Source: Vigna angularis (Eukaryota > Streptophyta > Magnoliopsida > Fabales > Fabaceae). Taken from it: a DNA stretch of 64,000 nucleotides. Shown here in pieces: positions 1 through 12,827 of the stretch (position 1 is its first letter; each line of letters starts with the position of its first letter). The notes below the pieces were generated by a model, which saw only the letters and a list, made by a program, of their open reading frames with translations, ran no database searches and had not been told where the DNA came from. Location of the stretch: NCBI RefSeq assembly GCF_016808095.1, contig NC_068976.1, positions 19,066,371-19,130,370 on the forward strand. The letters run 5' to 3'. Position numbers and translations under genes: made by a program.

Positions 1-57
1 TTTGAAATACATATCTTCTCAAGAAGCTTTTATGATTGTTTTCTTTGCAATGTGCAG

Positions 58-3000
58 AAGAAATATACGTTGACACCCAACCATTGGTTAGGTCCGCCTT
101 AGATGGATATAATGTATGCATCTTTGCATATGGACAGACTGGGTCAGGAAAAACCTACACAATGGTAAAATAGCATTATACATAGAAAATGAGCAGTCTA
201 TCACAATTTTATGCATTCACTCAAATTGGAGTGCTGTCCTCATTCTAAATTCTTTGTTTTTATTCGATGCCTCATAAGAAATAACAGGATTATTATGGTT
301 TTGTACTGAAAATGGTGACTTTCTTTTCATGTCTAGTAGTAAGTAGTAGTAAAACAGAACAGATTTTTCTCCACTGTTTGTGTTGCATGTTATGTTATGA
401 ATACTTAAAATGAAGAGTAGATCATACGTCTTGTCATGGTACAAAATTCTATCAGTTAATATGTTGGCTTTGAGATGTTTTTTAAAACGATCTGTATGTT
501 AATAAAAACACAAAGAAAACTGATTGCACGATACTGCAATGTCAAAATAATTTTCATGTTGTCTTATCGTGTTTCTTATACGTGTGTGTTGTACTGCTTG
601 AATAGAGTGGTCCTGATCTGATGACTGAAGAGACATGGGGTGTAAACTACAGGGCTTTGCGTGACTTATTTCATATTTCAAAGGAAAGAGCAGATGCCAT
701 AAAATATGAAGTTGGCGTCCAAATGATTGAAATATACAATGAGCAAGTGAGAGATTTATTAGTCAGCGATGGCTCCAACAGAAGATATCCTTCAAGCTAT
801 ACTTGCTGTACTTAAGTTAAATTGTAATATTTTTTCACTGTTGCATATCAAAATTTCTTACGAACTCCAAAAAAAGAAAAATTAATACTGTATTTCTTTT
901 TGCATTATTTTTGGCAATATGATTTATTTTCTCTCGTTCATTTCCTTGACAAGACATACATTGGATATACGAAACAACTCTCAGTTAAATGGGCTTAATG
1001 TGCCCGATGCATCTTTAGTTCCGGTTAATTGCACACAAGATGTTATTGATTTAATGAAAGTTGGTCAGAGAAATCGAGCTGTTGGTGCTACCGCTCTAAA
1101 TGAGCGAAGCAGCCGTTCTCATAGGTAATATTTCTTAATGAAAAGATGGCTGTTCTAAGCATCAAATATATTTTACTTAGACATATTTCTTTTCCATCCA
1201 ATTGCAGTGTGTTGACAGTTCATGTCAGAGGGAAGGACTTACTGTCTAACTCCATTCTTAAGGGTTGTCTCCATCTTGTGGATTTGGCTGGAAGTGAAAG
1301 AGTGGACAAATCGGAGGCTGTTGGGGAGAGGCTGAAGGAGGCTCAGCATATAAATAAATCTCTTTCTGCACTTGGGGATGTTATCTCTGCTTTGGCACAG
1401 AAGAGTCAACATATTCCTTATAGAAATAGCAAGCTCACACAAGTTCTACAAGATTCATTAGGTAACAATCAGACTTCAATGGAGACGAGATTTACCTTTT
1501 TACTTTGTACAAATTCCTCATTATAATTAGTTGGAACAACATTAAGAGTTGTTTTTTTTTTTTCGTTTTGCGCTTCAACCACCATATTTTTTCTAGTACA
1601 GTTTTCAGGTTAAATATTGATATTATTAATATTGATGTATTTGATAAGGCCATAGTGGTTTTCTCTTTTCAATTGCCGTATATAACAACTTAACCTATGC
1701 TTTGATTTTTTTTCTCCATATCCATAGGTGGTCATGCAAAAACTTTGATGTTTGTTCATATAAATTCTGAGCTTAATGCTCTTGGAGAGACAATAAGCAC
1801 ACTTAAGTTTGCGGAGAGGGTTGCGACCATTGAACTTGGGGCTGCTCAATCTAATAAAGAAACTGGAGAAATTCGGGAGCTAAAGGAAGAGGTTTGGTTT
1901 TGTCATAACTTGAGCGGTTTTCAATTTTACTTGGCCAATGTTTTTATAGTTTGAACATTTATAGATATCAAATATCAAATCAGCATTGGAGAGGAAGGAA
2001 ACTGAACTACAGCAATGGAAAGCTGGGAATGCACGGAATCCTACGGAATCTCAGAAAGCACCAAGAGCTGTTTCACCTTTCCGTTTGCCCAAAAGTGGTA
2101 CCAGTGACAGCATGAAGCCTGAAAACTATCAAAGACACATGGACGAGAGAAGCTCTGAGGTTATTCCATGCCGAAATAAAATTTAATGATAAATTTGTGT
2201 GAACATACATTAGGAAATTGTATCACACTAAAGTGTAATTTGTAGTCTCTAAATCTGAAATTATAATTTCAGGCTAAAACTTGTTCTTCGGGCAAGCAAA
2301 GAAGGTCAAGATTTCCCTCAATACATACAGAAAAGGAGACAATGCCAAAAATGTCTATTCTGGCTGAAGAAAAAATAGTGAGCTCAAGGAAAAGTAGATC
2401 ACCATCACCTCCAGTCCGGAGGAGATCAATATCCACCGATAGAGGGTCAGTCATTAAAAGCAAGGTCCGAAGTGACACAGCAGAAAACCAACCAACACCA
2501 AAGCATCTACTTCCAGCTAGAGTACTAGTAAATAAATCTCTTGTCACAATGCCGATGCCCTCATCTATAGACAATAACTCAAGGGTGAATCTGCACTCAC
2601 AGGAGTCAGTGAAGCAAGATCGCATTAATGAAACTCTCTTCAACCTCCAGAAGATAAACTCCCGGAAAGTTAATCAAGAACATGAAGAGGAACAACTCAA
2701 GCAAGCTGCTCTTGGTGTGGCAAGACAAGGTGGAACTAGGAAAAACAAGGCTGACAGTAAGACCAAGGTTAAGCCTCATCAACAGTTTCCCTTTAGGATT
2801 CAAAAGCCTGATATGACGATACCTATTACTGACATGGAAATTGGCCGTGACACGGAGGGACCTCGAAAGAGGAATTATTGTGAGCCAGAGAATGATATAA
2901 ACCTAATGGAGTCTGCAGTCCATGGTGTTAATCTTAAAAAGATAAATCACAATATCTCTAGGAATTTTCAGAACATTGGATCAAGGTATGGATCATTAAA

Positions 3001-3245
3001 AAACTATGCTCGTTTTCTTGTTCGTATTGAGAATGACATTATTCATACAACCATAGTCTGATTGATAGATGACTCATTTTGTCATTTGCAGAGGAATAGT
3101 CCAAGCAGCTGAACCATTATTGTCCAGCAAAGTTGAAAATAAAATATTACCAGGACGCAATCTTAAGGAAGGCACCAACACTACATTGCCTGAATTTAGA
3201 AGGAGTCGATCTACGCCACGTGGAAAGTTTTTTGTTTTATCTTGA
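58..3245 (+). CDS. Kinesin-14 (KIN-14, probably CH-domain class), 3' part, 8 exons visible
   Basis: C-terminal 642 residues of a microtubule motor; the 5' exons lie left of the window. Exons by frame continuity: 58-164, 606-784, 960-1124, 1208-1461, 1728-1891, 1965-2159, 2273-2985, 3092-3245. The motor domain shows the P-loop GQTGSGKT, switch I NERSSRSH, switch II DLAGSER and the microtubule-binding stretch [16 protein letters not shown]. It then runs through EIRELKEE and a short coiled coil ([18 protein letters not shown]) into a basic, Ser-rich tail of about 350 residues that ends [15 protein letters not shown]. In plants this tail is known from KIN-14 proteins with an N-terminal calponin-homology domain that link actin and microtubules; that domain is not visible here, so the subclass is inferred. 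The second visible intron is of the AT-AC type (see 785-959). The kinesin call is near certain, the subclass likely. Confidence 0.93.
785..959 (+). other. U12-type AT-AC intron inside the kinesin motor domain
   Basis: No GT donor fits the end of the upstream exon. The exon instead stops before ATATCCTTCA, which matches the U12 5' splice consensus (ATATCCTT). The 3' end has TTCCTTGAC at 942-950, a perfect U12 branch-point consensus, followed 10 nt after the branch A by a terminal AC at 958-959. Joining 784 to 960 restores the motor reading frame (SNRR then LDIRNN) in phase 2. The minor spliceosome would be needed for this transcript. Seen directly; splicing itself is inferred. Confidence 0.9.
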
Positions 3246-4650
<1,405 letters not shown>

Positions 4651-5580
4651 ATGGCTCATTCTCTTGTAAAACCTGTGGTGTTAACCTTGCAAGAACCATC
4701 ATCCAGGTTGAAAACATCCACGGATGCTAAAACGATAGAAGAAGATACCCCTCAGAATTCTGTCACCTTTGTTTATCAAACCAAAGTAGCAGAATCATTG
4801 CGAAGCGTGACAGTTTCATGGTGCAAGGACAGCACGGAGCATTTCCTTTCCGTGAACGTGGATAACACATTAGAAGAAAACAAGTTCTCCTGCAAGATTG
4901 ATTTGGAATCCGGACAGTCTTGGGGGAAAAAGGGCCTCAGATCCTTTGAAATGGCAGGTGCAAGAGTAGACATTTACTGGGATCTTCGACACGCCAAATT
5001 CTCCACAGGTCCACAGCCTAACTCAGGTTATTACGTTGCATTGGTTTACATGAAAGAGGTGCTTCTGTTGTTGGGAGATTTACAGAATGATGCTTTTGAA
5101 AGAACCAAATCAAAACCATCCCCAGAAGAAGCTATCCTGGTATGCAAGAGAGACAATGTGTACGGGAAGAAGGTGTTTTGTACCAGAGCCATTCTGGAAA
5201 ATGGTAAGACAGAACATGACGTCGTGATTGAGACTTCCCTTTCTGGTCCTGATGATCCAGAAATGTGGATTACCATAGATGGTACGCTCACAAGCAGAGT
5301 AATGAACTTGCATTGGAGATTCAGAGGGAATGATATAGTGATGGTGAACAATTTTCCAGTGCAAATCTTTTGGGATGTGCATGATTGGCTTTTTACAAAT
5401 GACATTGGTCCAAGCCCTGCCTTCTTCGTTTTCAAGCCAGGATTTTTGGAAGCTACCAACGACCCCAAAACCAGAGAATCCCCAGAAAGATATGGAGATA
5501 GCTGCACACTTGAACTACTAGAGGATAATTCATGCACCACAGGATTTTGCCATTTTCTATATGCTTGGAGAACTGCTTGA
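4651..5580 (+). CDS. DUF868 family protein, single exon
   Basis: Plant-specific protein of unknown function, 309 aa from the chosen start. The family core is clear: VTFVYQTKVAESLRSVTVSW near the N-terminus, then VDIYWDLRHAKFSTGPQPNS, GYYVALVYMKEVLLLLGD, the basic VCKRDNVYGKKVFCTRA, and near the C-terminus MNLHWRFRGNDIV, VQIFWDVHDWLF and FVFKPGF. Members are normally about 280-340 aa, often intronless, with a variable low-complexity N-terminus, as here. An in-frame ATG at 4612 would add 13 residues (MQSQSRIVQIIWS); I prefer 4651 (MAHSLVKP) but the start is uncertain. No signal peptide or membrane segment is seen. Family assignment is strong; the biochemical role is unknown. Confidence 0.88.
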   Translation: MAHSLVKPVVLTLQEPSSRLKTSTDAKTIEEDTPQNSVTFVYQTKVAESLRSVTVSWCKDSTEHFLSVNVDNTLEENKFSCKIDLESGQSWGKKGLRSFEMAGARVDIYWDLRHAKFSTGPQPNSGYYVALVYMKEVLLLLGDLQNDAFERTKSKPSPEEAILVCKRDNVYGKKVFCTRAILENGKTEHDVVIETSLSGPDDPEMWITIDGTLTSRVMNLHWRFRGNDIVMVNNFPVQIFWDVHDWLFTNDIGPSPAFFVFKPGFLEATNDPKTRESPERYGDSCTLELLEDNSCTTGFCHFLYAWRTA

Positions 5581-6228
5581 AATTCATTCTGCTTTCCAAA
5601 ACCTATTTCCTCTCCTTTCTTGTACCAAACTAAGTCTTGCCTTGATAGACTTTCTTTATTAGCATTTCACATAGACTTGTTCACAACTTGATCTCTTTCC
5701 CCTTTCTTGTTTTTCTTTCCTTTACCTACTTTATAAACATATATATATGTATATGTATATATATGTATATGTATATGTATATATATGTATATGTATATGA
5801 CTTGAAAAAAATAATAGTAACTAAACCATTAGTTACATTATTGTGGATATGGCTTCTAATAAGTTAAATTATAAAATACCACTTCTTATTTACTTTAGAA
5901 TAATCTTTCTAAAAAACTTACATTTCAAAAATTATATTTAATTGAAAAAAAACTGAAAATTGTCTAGAACAAGTAATCAAGAATTCACTGTACAAAAGAT
6001 AAAATGATATTTGAAAATAATGGGGGTGTTCTAAGAAATTACAGGAGTGCAAGAAGAAAAATGCTAAACAGATTGGGTGTGAGAGAAGAATGGGCTTGGA
6101 GGTAATCCGGGCCGACCCAAATATGAGCCCAAAAACTAAAAAATTTCGAGTGTAAGAAAATAACTGGAGAAAGTATGCAGTTATGAAAACCCTTGAACTT
6201 GGTAGGCACGAACTTCGGTTGATTGAAC
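5581..6228. other. Spacer between DUF868 and RecX-like genes
   Basis: 3' UTR of the DUF868 gene, the microsatellite at 5736-5799, then AT-rich DNA. At 6020-6170 a block with GTGCAAGAAGAAA and GACCCAAATATG resembles a block at 38340-38470, suggesting an old dispersed repeat. The RecX promoter must lie here; no clear TATA box was assigned. Confidence 0.5.
5736..5799. repeat. ATATGT-type microsatellite
   Basis: Interleaved ATAT and GTATAT units over about 64 bp, downstream of the DUF868 stop codon. Confidence 0.9.
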
Positions 6229-9200
6229 ATGGCAGGTTTCGCGGGAAACATGGTGTTCAAAGTCTCGTGCCAGCTTCCTTTTCGCTTTTTTTCAATTTCC
6301 CGGTAAGTTCTTTCTCCCGTTTTCAGCTTTGGCTGTTCGTTCTGAAATATTTCTGGCCATTGTTCTAATCTTTTTTGTTTTGGTATTAAAAAAAATAGGA
6401 GCATTTGGAAGTCGCCGATTGCGTGCCTGAAGTGCAGAGATTTCAGTTCTTCTCTTTCGGTTAGGTACATTGCTAGTACGTTCCACGGGGTGAAACTATC
6501 TGAAACTGCTCTGCCAGTGAAAAGTCGGGGATATTGTAGTTTTCCCGATGTTAATGTGCTCAAGATAAATGGTGGAAAAGATGTGCATGCAACGATTGCC
6601 CATTGTGAAATTTCTCAAGATGCGAATGAAATTTGCTCTGACTTCTTCTTTGATGACAGTGAACAAGGTAAACTTCTATCTAATATGATATGGTTTTAGT
6701 TCACTGTTTGGGAGTTAGTTGGGCTTCACCATGCAGGATGCAGGGGAATTACACCACTACCTATAGCCAAACACAAAAGATTTTTTATTTTAAGCCTTCA
6801 AATTAAATTTTATGCCTGGCATGGGATTGGTGGCTTGGGATCAAAAATTTGTTATAAGGGAGGATTCTGAGCGTTGTAATTTGGGGATTTTAGGTTCTTT
6901 CGATCAAATTGAAGAGGTTGCAGAGCTGACGATCCATCAAGGAGGAGACTCTGGTGACCAGGATTTGATACAAGTTGACAAAATTATTAGTGATGTTGAG
7001 GAATCTGCTGTTAAATTACTCGCTGCCAGGTTTGTTGTTTCCACTTCAATTTTCTTAAAGATTTAGTTTTTTTATGCTTGACTAGCTATAAACTATATAG
7101 TCAATCAAATTGAAGAGTTTCTGAACTAAATATGGGCGAGCATGATGCTTGTTGATTTTTAAGTGCAAGAAAAATCAAATTTCGTCATGCTAGTATGATT
7201 TTGCAGTTAATCGTTGCTGTTTTCCCTTATTGAAAGGATTGCTTGCAATTGTGTGTTGAGTACCCACATACGAATATTCTTATTTATAATGAAGAAGAGA
7301 TAGAATAATAAAAAAAAAAATTAATAATTAACAATGAGAACCATTTGTTACGACACTTCCCTATTTGATGTAATCAAATCATATCATATTTCCTATTTAA
7401 TGTAATTCAATCAAATTTTTAACATCGGTGTTGACAAAACTTCCTTCTAACTTTTGCTCAGTGTGACAAGCCTTTGGAAATACTTTAGGAAATTGTCATC
7501 AACCATGAATTCCTTGGGTTGTATTTGCCTACAAGTTGTTAACAAGGAGAATAAATTTTTCAATAATTAGCTAACTAATATATTTTCTCTTTTGGAAAGT
7601 GGAGCGTGAAAATATAAAATGCAGTATTTTCTTTTAAGCATACTGGTCTCTCTGTTCCATAGGGCACTCACAGCACTTGAGTTGAGAAAGAAATTGCTTG
7701 GAAAGAGATTTTCTCCTAATTCAGTGGATGCAGTGATAAACAAGTTCCAGCGAAGGTACGTAACTTACAACATAAGAAACGTGGAGCTGTTGTTTCTTAA
7801 CCAATTTTAAACGCCTCTTATTTGAAGCTTTACTTGCTTTCAGACAACTACTTTCTAAATTGGTTTTCATCAAGTTTTTGTCCAGTTATCTCAAAGAGAT
7901 TAATATATTTTATGTGATTTCTGTTCTAAAATATAGATGTATGCAAATTTGGATTTAAACTGCTATCACAAAGCTGACTTTGAATGCACCTGTGGCCAAG
8001 TATTAATTCAGTCATGTGAGGGAAATGGTTAGATAAATTGATGCTAAGGAAGACTGTGTTTTGAGAATTTGGGTGTCCCATCTTACATAGTTGGCAGTGT
8101 GGTAGTTTACCACTTTAACTATGAAAATTGAACTAACTTATTCTTTATCCAAAACAGCTTACAATCAAAAGGAAATGAAGACTGAATATGACCATTAAGA
8201 TATGGTTTGTAGTTGTTTTACAGGGTGTAACGCTTCAAATAAATATGCATTTGAAGGTGGCTGATAAACAACAGATCCACAGTTTTTAAATGAAGTTACC
8301 AAGTCAGAGTTTTATTTTTCTGTTTAATTTTTCTTGCTCTTGGAAGGATACAAACTCTGATTTTTTTATTTTATTTTTTTAAAAACTATATATTCTATAA
8401 TGAGTTTTGGATTATTACTTTATATATGCAGATAAAGTAATTCTGTTCTCTTCAGAATAACCTGAGTGGTACATTTATCTTAATTTTTTCAAAAGCTTGC
8501 ATTGCATATACACATTTATGGCATAGTAATACAATATTGTGCAGTAATTTTCAGAATATGATTTTTAAGTCATTTATAAACTTAGTTTGCAGACATCATA
8601 CTTTTGTTTATTTGGGGTGCTTAGTTTAATTAACCTTTTTTGTATCAGAGGGTTGATCAATGATAGGTTGTATGCTGAATCATTTTCTCAGTCAAGATGG
8701 TCTTCATCAAGTTGGGGACCAAGGCGGATCAAACAAGTAAGTTATTCTATTTTATATTTTTATTTGTCTTACTACTTTTTGCTTTCTTATACAGCCGTTC
8801 GGTTTTGTATTTCTTCTTGATCAATACTTTCCCATGTTTTTGTTTTGATTTTCATTTTGTTTCAGTGCTTAAGAGGAAATAATTGTGTTAGTGATATGCT
8901 TACACTTTGCATGGTAAAATTAGGAGGGAAATATGTAGTGTATTATGACAGTGTCTTGCTAATTCAGCAGAGCTGTGTGCACTTACCCATACAAATGTGA
9001 TAGTAATAAGAATTGTGTAATTTTCTAGTATATGTAATTATCTGTATCTGAAAATTTAGTTTGTGTATGTAATCTGTATTTTTATTTTTTCCCTACAAGT
9101 TTTGTAGTTTAATTATGTCTTTAGCCTTGTTTACTTGTGTCATGCTTTAGATTATTTTTCATAACGAATTGTTCAACAAATACGTGACCCAACACTTCTC

Positions 9201-9902
9201 TCTTGTAATTTATCTCTGATGGAATAACTTCGTCTATTACTTAACTACTTGTCAAGGGCTCAATGTATTTCATTTTAAATTATCTGGTTTTTTTCTTTTT
9301 CGTAATATACAAAAATTTCCTTGATTGAATTGAGCCTAATCCCTCCCCCTACTCTAAAACAGTTAAAAACAATTGGTTGAAGGCTTCAATCTTCTCTTCT
9401 CACAGTTTTCCTTTAGTTTAGATTATCCAAACACACTTGTACGAAGCACCAGACCAGTGGTTGCTTAAAGGTTCTTCACTTGTGGGCCAAGGCAAGGCCA
9501 AAGCACACAAACCTTTCACCACGCAAACCTACAATACACACTTGCCATATACCTGCTCTGCTATTATTATCCGAGGGAAATACTTTTGTGTGATGGCTGC
9601 TATTGTTGTGGCAGGCACTGTTCAAGAAGGGTGTTAGTCAAGCTGATGCTGAGAAGGCAGTGGAAGTGGTATTTAAGGGCAATGATTGCGCCGAAGATCA
9701 CAAGTCAGTTATTGGCTTGTCAAAACATTCCTTGGATCATCTTTATACTCAAGTCTCAAAGCAGTGGTTCAGAGGTCCGAATGTTCCCAAGGAGACAAGA
9801 AAATCAAGAATCGTTCGGTGGCTTCAGTATCGTGGTTTTGACTGGAATGTCATTAACTTGATGCTAAAGAAATTAGACAGACAGGACCAGAATTCTCCGT
9901 AG
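6229..9902 (+). CDS. RecX-family protein, probably organelle-targeted, 6 exons
   Basis: RecX proteins bind RecA filaments and modulate homologous recombination. Exons: 6229-6302, 6399-6667, 6894-7029, 7663-7755, 8649-8736, 9615-9902, all with GT-AG borders and continuous frame, giving 315 aa. The first 25 residues (MAGFAGNMVFKVSCQLPFRF and on) are basic, hydroxylated and nearly free of acidic residues, like a plastid or mitochondrial transit peptide. Residues 26-159 are variable and partly acidic. From about residue 160 the RecX repeats appear: ALELRKKLLGKRFSPNSVDA, RGLINDRLYAESF, WGPRRIKQALFKKGVS and a C-terminal RIVRWLQYRGFDW. Plants inherited RecA and RecX from the organelle ancestors, so a role in organellar DNA recombination is likely; targeting is inferred from composition. 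The ATG was chosen because it opens the frame that continues across the 6303 donor. Confidence 0.87.
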
Positions 9903-12827
9903 TGCACAACTACGACATCCAAAATTCATAGTAATCAGAAAATTGATTGGTGGGCTCCATAAATGTATCTTGAAGTGTATATTGTGTAATATGGTGGTAG
10001 GGTTGAAGCCTCCTTTGGCTCTTAATGCTGATAACACTTGAAGTTCATTTCTTCAATTTGCTCTCAAGGCATGTGGCATCTGAACATTGAAGATACTTTT
10101 CTTCTTGTTGAGGCTGAGATAAAGCAGGAGACACCACTAAGAAGGTGGTACTTGTAGTCCACACTACCAATTCTTGTAGATATGGTGCTGATTTGATATG
10201 ATCCAGAAAAGTTGATGATGCGTGCTTCTTTTAAATGTGTGCTTATGCAAGAAAGATTATCCACATGTCTATCCAATAACACTCATCCATCAACTTGTAT
10301 CATGGATTATCTAGAGCAGAATGAGTGCCATTAATTATATATAATGGCATCTGTTGAATTATTTCATAAAGCGATGGAGAGTGGAGACTTAAAGGGCTAG
10401 TTGGATGCAAACGTGCTGTTCCAGACTTCTTCACTAGCAGCACTGAAACAAGTTTTATATGATTGTGTTTGGATTAACTTGTTTAAAAGAATAATCTCTT
10501 ATTTTTTTTACATATAATGAGAAAGTTTATGAAAAATAAGCAATTATTCCATCTTAAGTAACGTCTCTCAAATATGCATAAAATTGTCCTTAAACCATAA
10601 AATTTGTGACTATTATTAGTCTGGAACCAAAAAATTCTTTACTTTTGACTTGGCAAACATGTGTGCCTTCACTTTGTTGCTATAGTCCTTATTCAGATTA
10701 TGCTAATCAAATAATCCATCAACATGAACCATAAAAAAGAAAAAAAAAAACTGGAGTTCAACTTATAAATGAAAGTATAGAAATTAAAATATCTAGAAAT
10801 TACAATAAGGTCTTCTGAACTGAGTTAATTAGTGGTTCAATGGGACACTTGATAACCAAAGAAAACCATAATATACTAAGGGTTTGGTTTATCTGGCTTA
10901 GTGTGTAAATTGTTGTAAATCATGTATTTGAATTGAGATTTTTTTTTATATATAATTAAAAGAAAATAAAACCATAATACGAATAACTAAATAGCTAAAA
11001 GGAAAAAAAATGGAAATTTTGTGTCTGAGTTAACATTTTCGTAACAATAGTATTAGAAAGAGGGACGTTTGTTAAGAAATTGTGTGTCTTTGTACAAAAC
11101 GGATTAACCTTTTCGTGACAGAAAGTTTTTCTAAATACCGAATATCATAAAAACTTGTGATCTAATTAAAATCAAATATTTTTTATTTTTATTTTTCTAA
11201 TCCATTTATTGTGTCACTTAAATAGACTTGGGCCGATTTTACCCGTAATCTTATGGGTCAATCCATTTTATAAAAATAATAATTACATTTAAAAGTTAAA
11301 AATAATTTTCTTCTTTTAAAGCATGTATTATAATTTATATTTCTGTATATGTTAAATTATTATATTTAAAATTAAAATTAATTTTAAAGTTAAATATATT
11401 TTTATTCTTTAAATTATTTTTAAAATTTTTGATTTCTTTAAATTATATATATAAGGCAATATCTGACTAGTTAAGAGAAAAAAACAGGAAAATAATATTT
11501 TGATGACAATACATAATGCTTTATGACAAATCCATTCCCTGATTTTCTTTCACCTCCCTGCAATGGTCGAAGCACGAATTATAAAATAATGATTGTAAAC
11601 ATTCTTAGCAATTTCATTTTAATGCACTTTTTTTAATGTACTTAGAATGTTATTCTCCTACTCTTTTCACTGATTTCTTGTTTTATTTTATGACCTAATA
11701 ATACCACAAACTCTTGCTCCTCAATTATTTTCTGTCCTAGAAATGCCAAAAAGTCGTTCAAAGAAAGAATCTTATAAAATACAACCAAATAAGCTTTTGT
11801 AAATCATAAAAAAAAGTTCCTTGTTCGTATTTGCAATCTGCATATGCGGCAGAACTACTGATCTATCTGTTATACATGTTATCTTTCACTTTTTCAGAGT
11901 ATTAATGTAATGGTCCTGCAGATACAGATACATGTGCGTCTCATTAAGATACACATACGTTCATTCCCAACTTCATATGTCCTTCCCAAATCACTTTTCA
12001 ATCTTTGCAAAGTCTCTTTCAGACAGCACATGCCACATGTGACCTATTCAACATGGGACCATGTGGTCACCCTTTGAACGGAAAGACCTACTTCACCATG
12101 CCTTCCTTCTGTGAATGAGAGATACTTCAGGTTCGATAAGACAAATTTACACCATATAAATGAACGTGAATATCATCTTAAAATCAGTTTTTTAAGATTG
12201 AGTTAAATTTAAAATCTATATAAGACAAGATTGGAAATGTATCAAAAGATAAGTATTTTCTTTTCAATATTTAAAAGAAAAAATTAATCATTCTAATTAA
12301 TATCACCTCTTGTAATAGGAATCTAAACGTGAGTTCAAGTTTCACATTAAACAGAAACGAATAAGTAAAATATTATATAAAGGTGAAAAAATCCTTAATA
12401 CATTACTTTAAAGTTTTGGGTAGAGAATGATGTTAATTCCTTAAGTGGTTGAGTTCAAATATTATCAGTGTTTATCTTTTCAATAAAGCTTCTTCTCTGG
12501 ATGATTAACTTTCCAAGTAGTAAAAAATTATCTAATAGAATCCAACACATGTAGTGGGATGGATTTTGACCAATTTCTAAAGGATAATATAAACAGTAAA
12601 AGACAAACCAAGTAGCCTGAAATTGAATTTTCTGGGTGAAATGCTCTCTATATTCTAGAATGCTTTTTATTTGTATCCAATACATGGTTTCTTGAAATAT
12701 GCAGCACATATCTTAGATTACATTTGAGCTCTCTAGCAATCGCGACCAGCTATAACTGACATTCCATTTGACTATGCACAAACGATGTAAATCATATTCA
12801 TACTTTCTTCATGACTAGAATGCTAGC
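9903..12827. other. Convergent spacer between RecX-like and LRR-RLK genes
   Basis: Holds the 3' ends of two convergent genes. About 10000-10400 is less AT-rich and may be RecX 3' UTR or an old gene remnant, but no frame stands out. 11270-11460 is very AT-rich. A dispersed repeat copy lies at 12330-12480. No gene supported. Confidence 0.6.
12330..12480 (+). repeat. Dispersed ~150-bp repeat, copy 1
   Basis: Shares an ordered set of blocks with 21380-21500 and, inverted, with 46470-46600, 48290-48420 and 53160-53300: ATTATATAAAGGTGAA, then TAGAGAATGATGTTAATTC, then GAGTTCAAAT and ATTATCAGTGTT. Family unnamed; probably a piece of an LTR or MITE. Confidence 0.6.
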
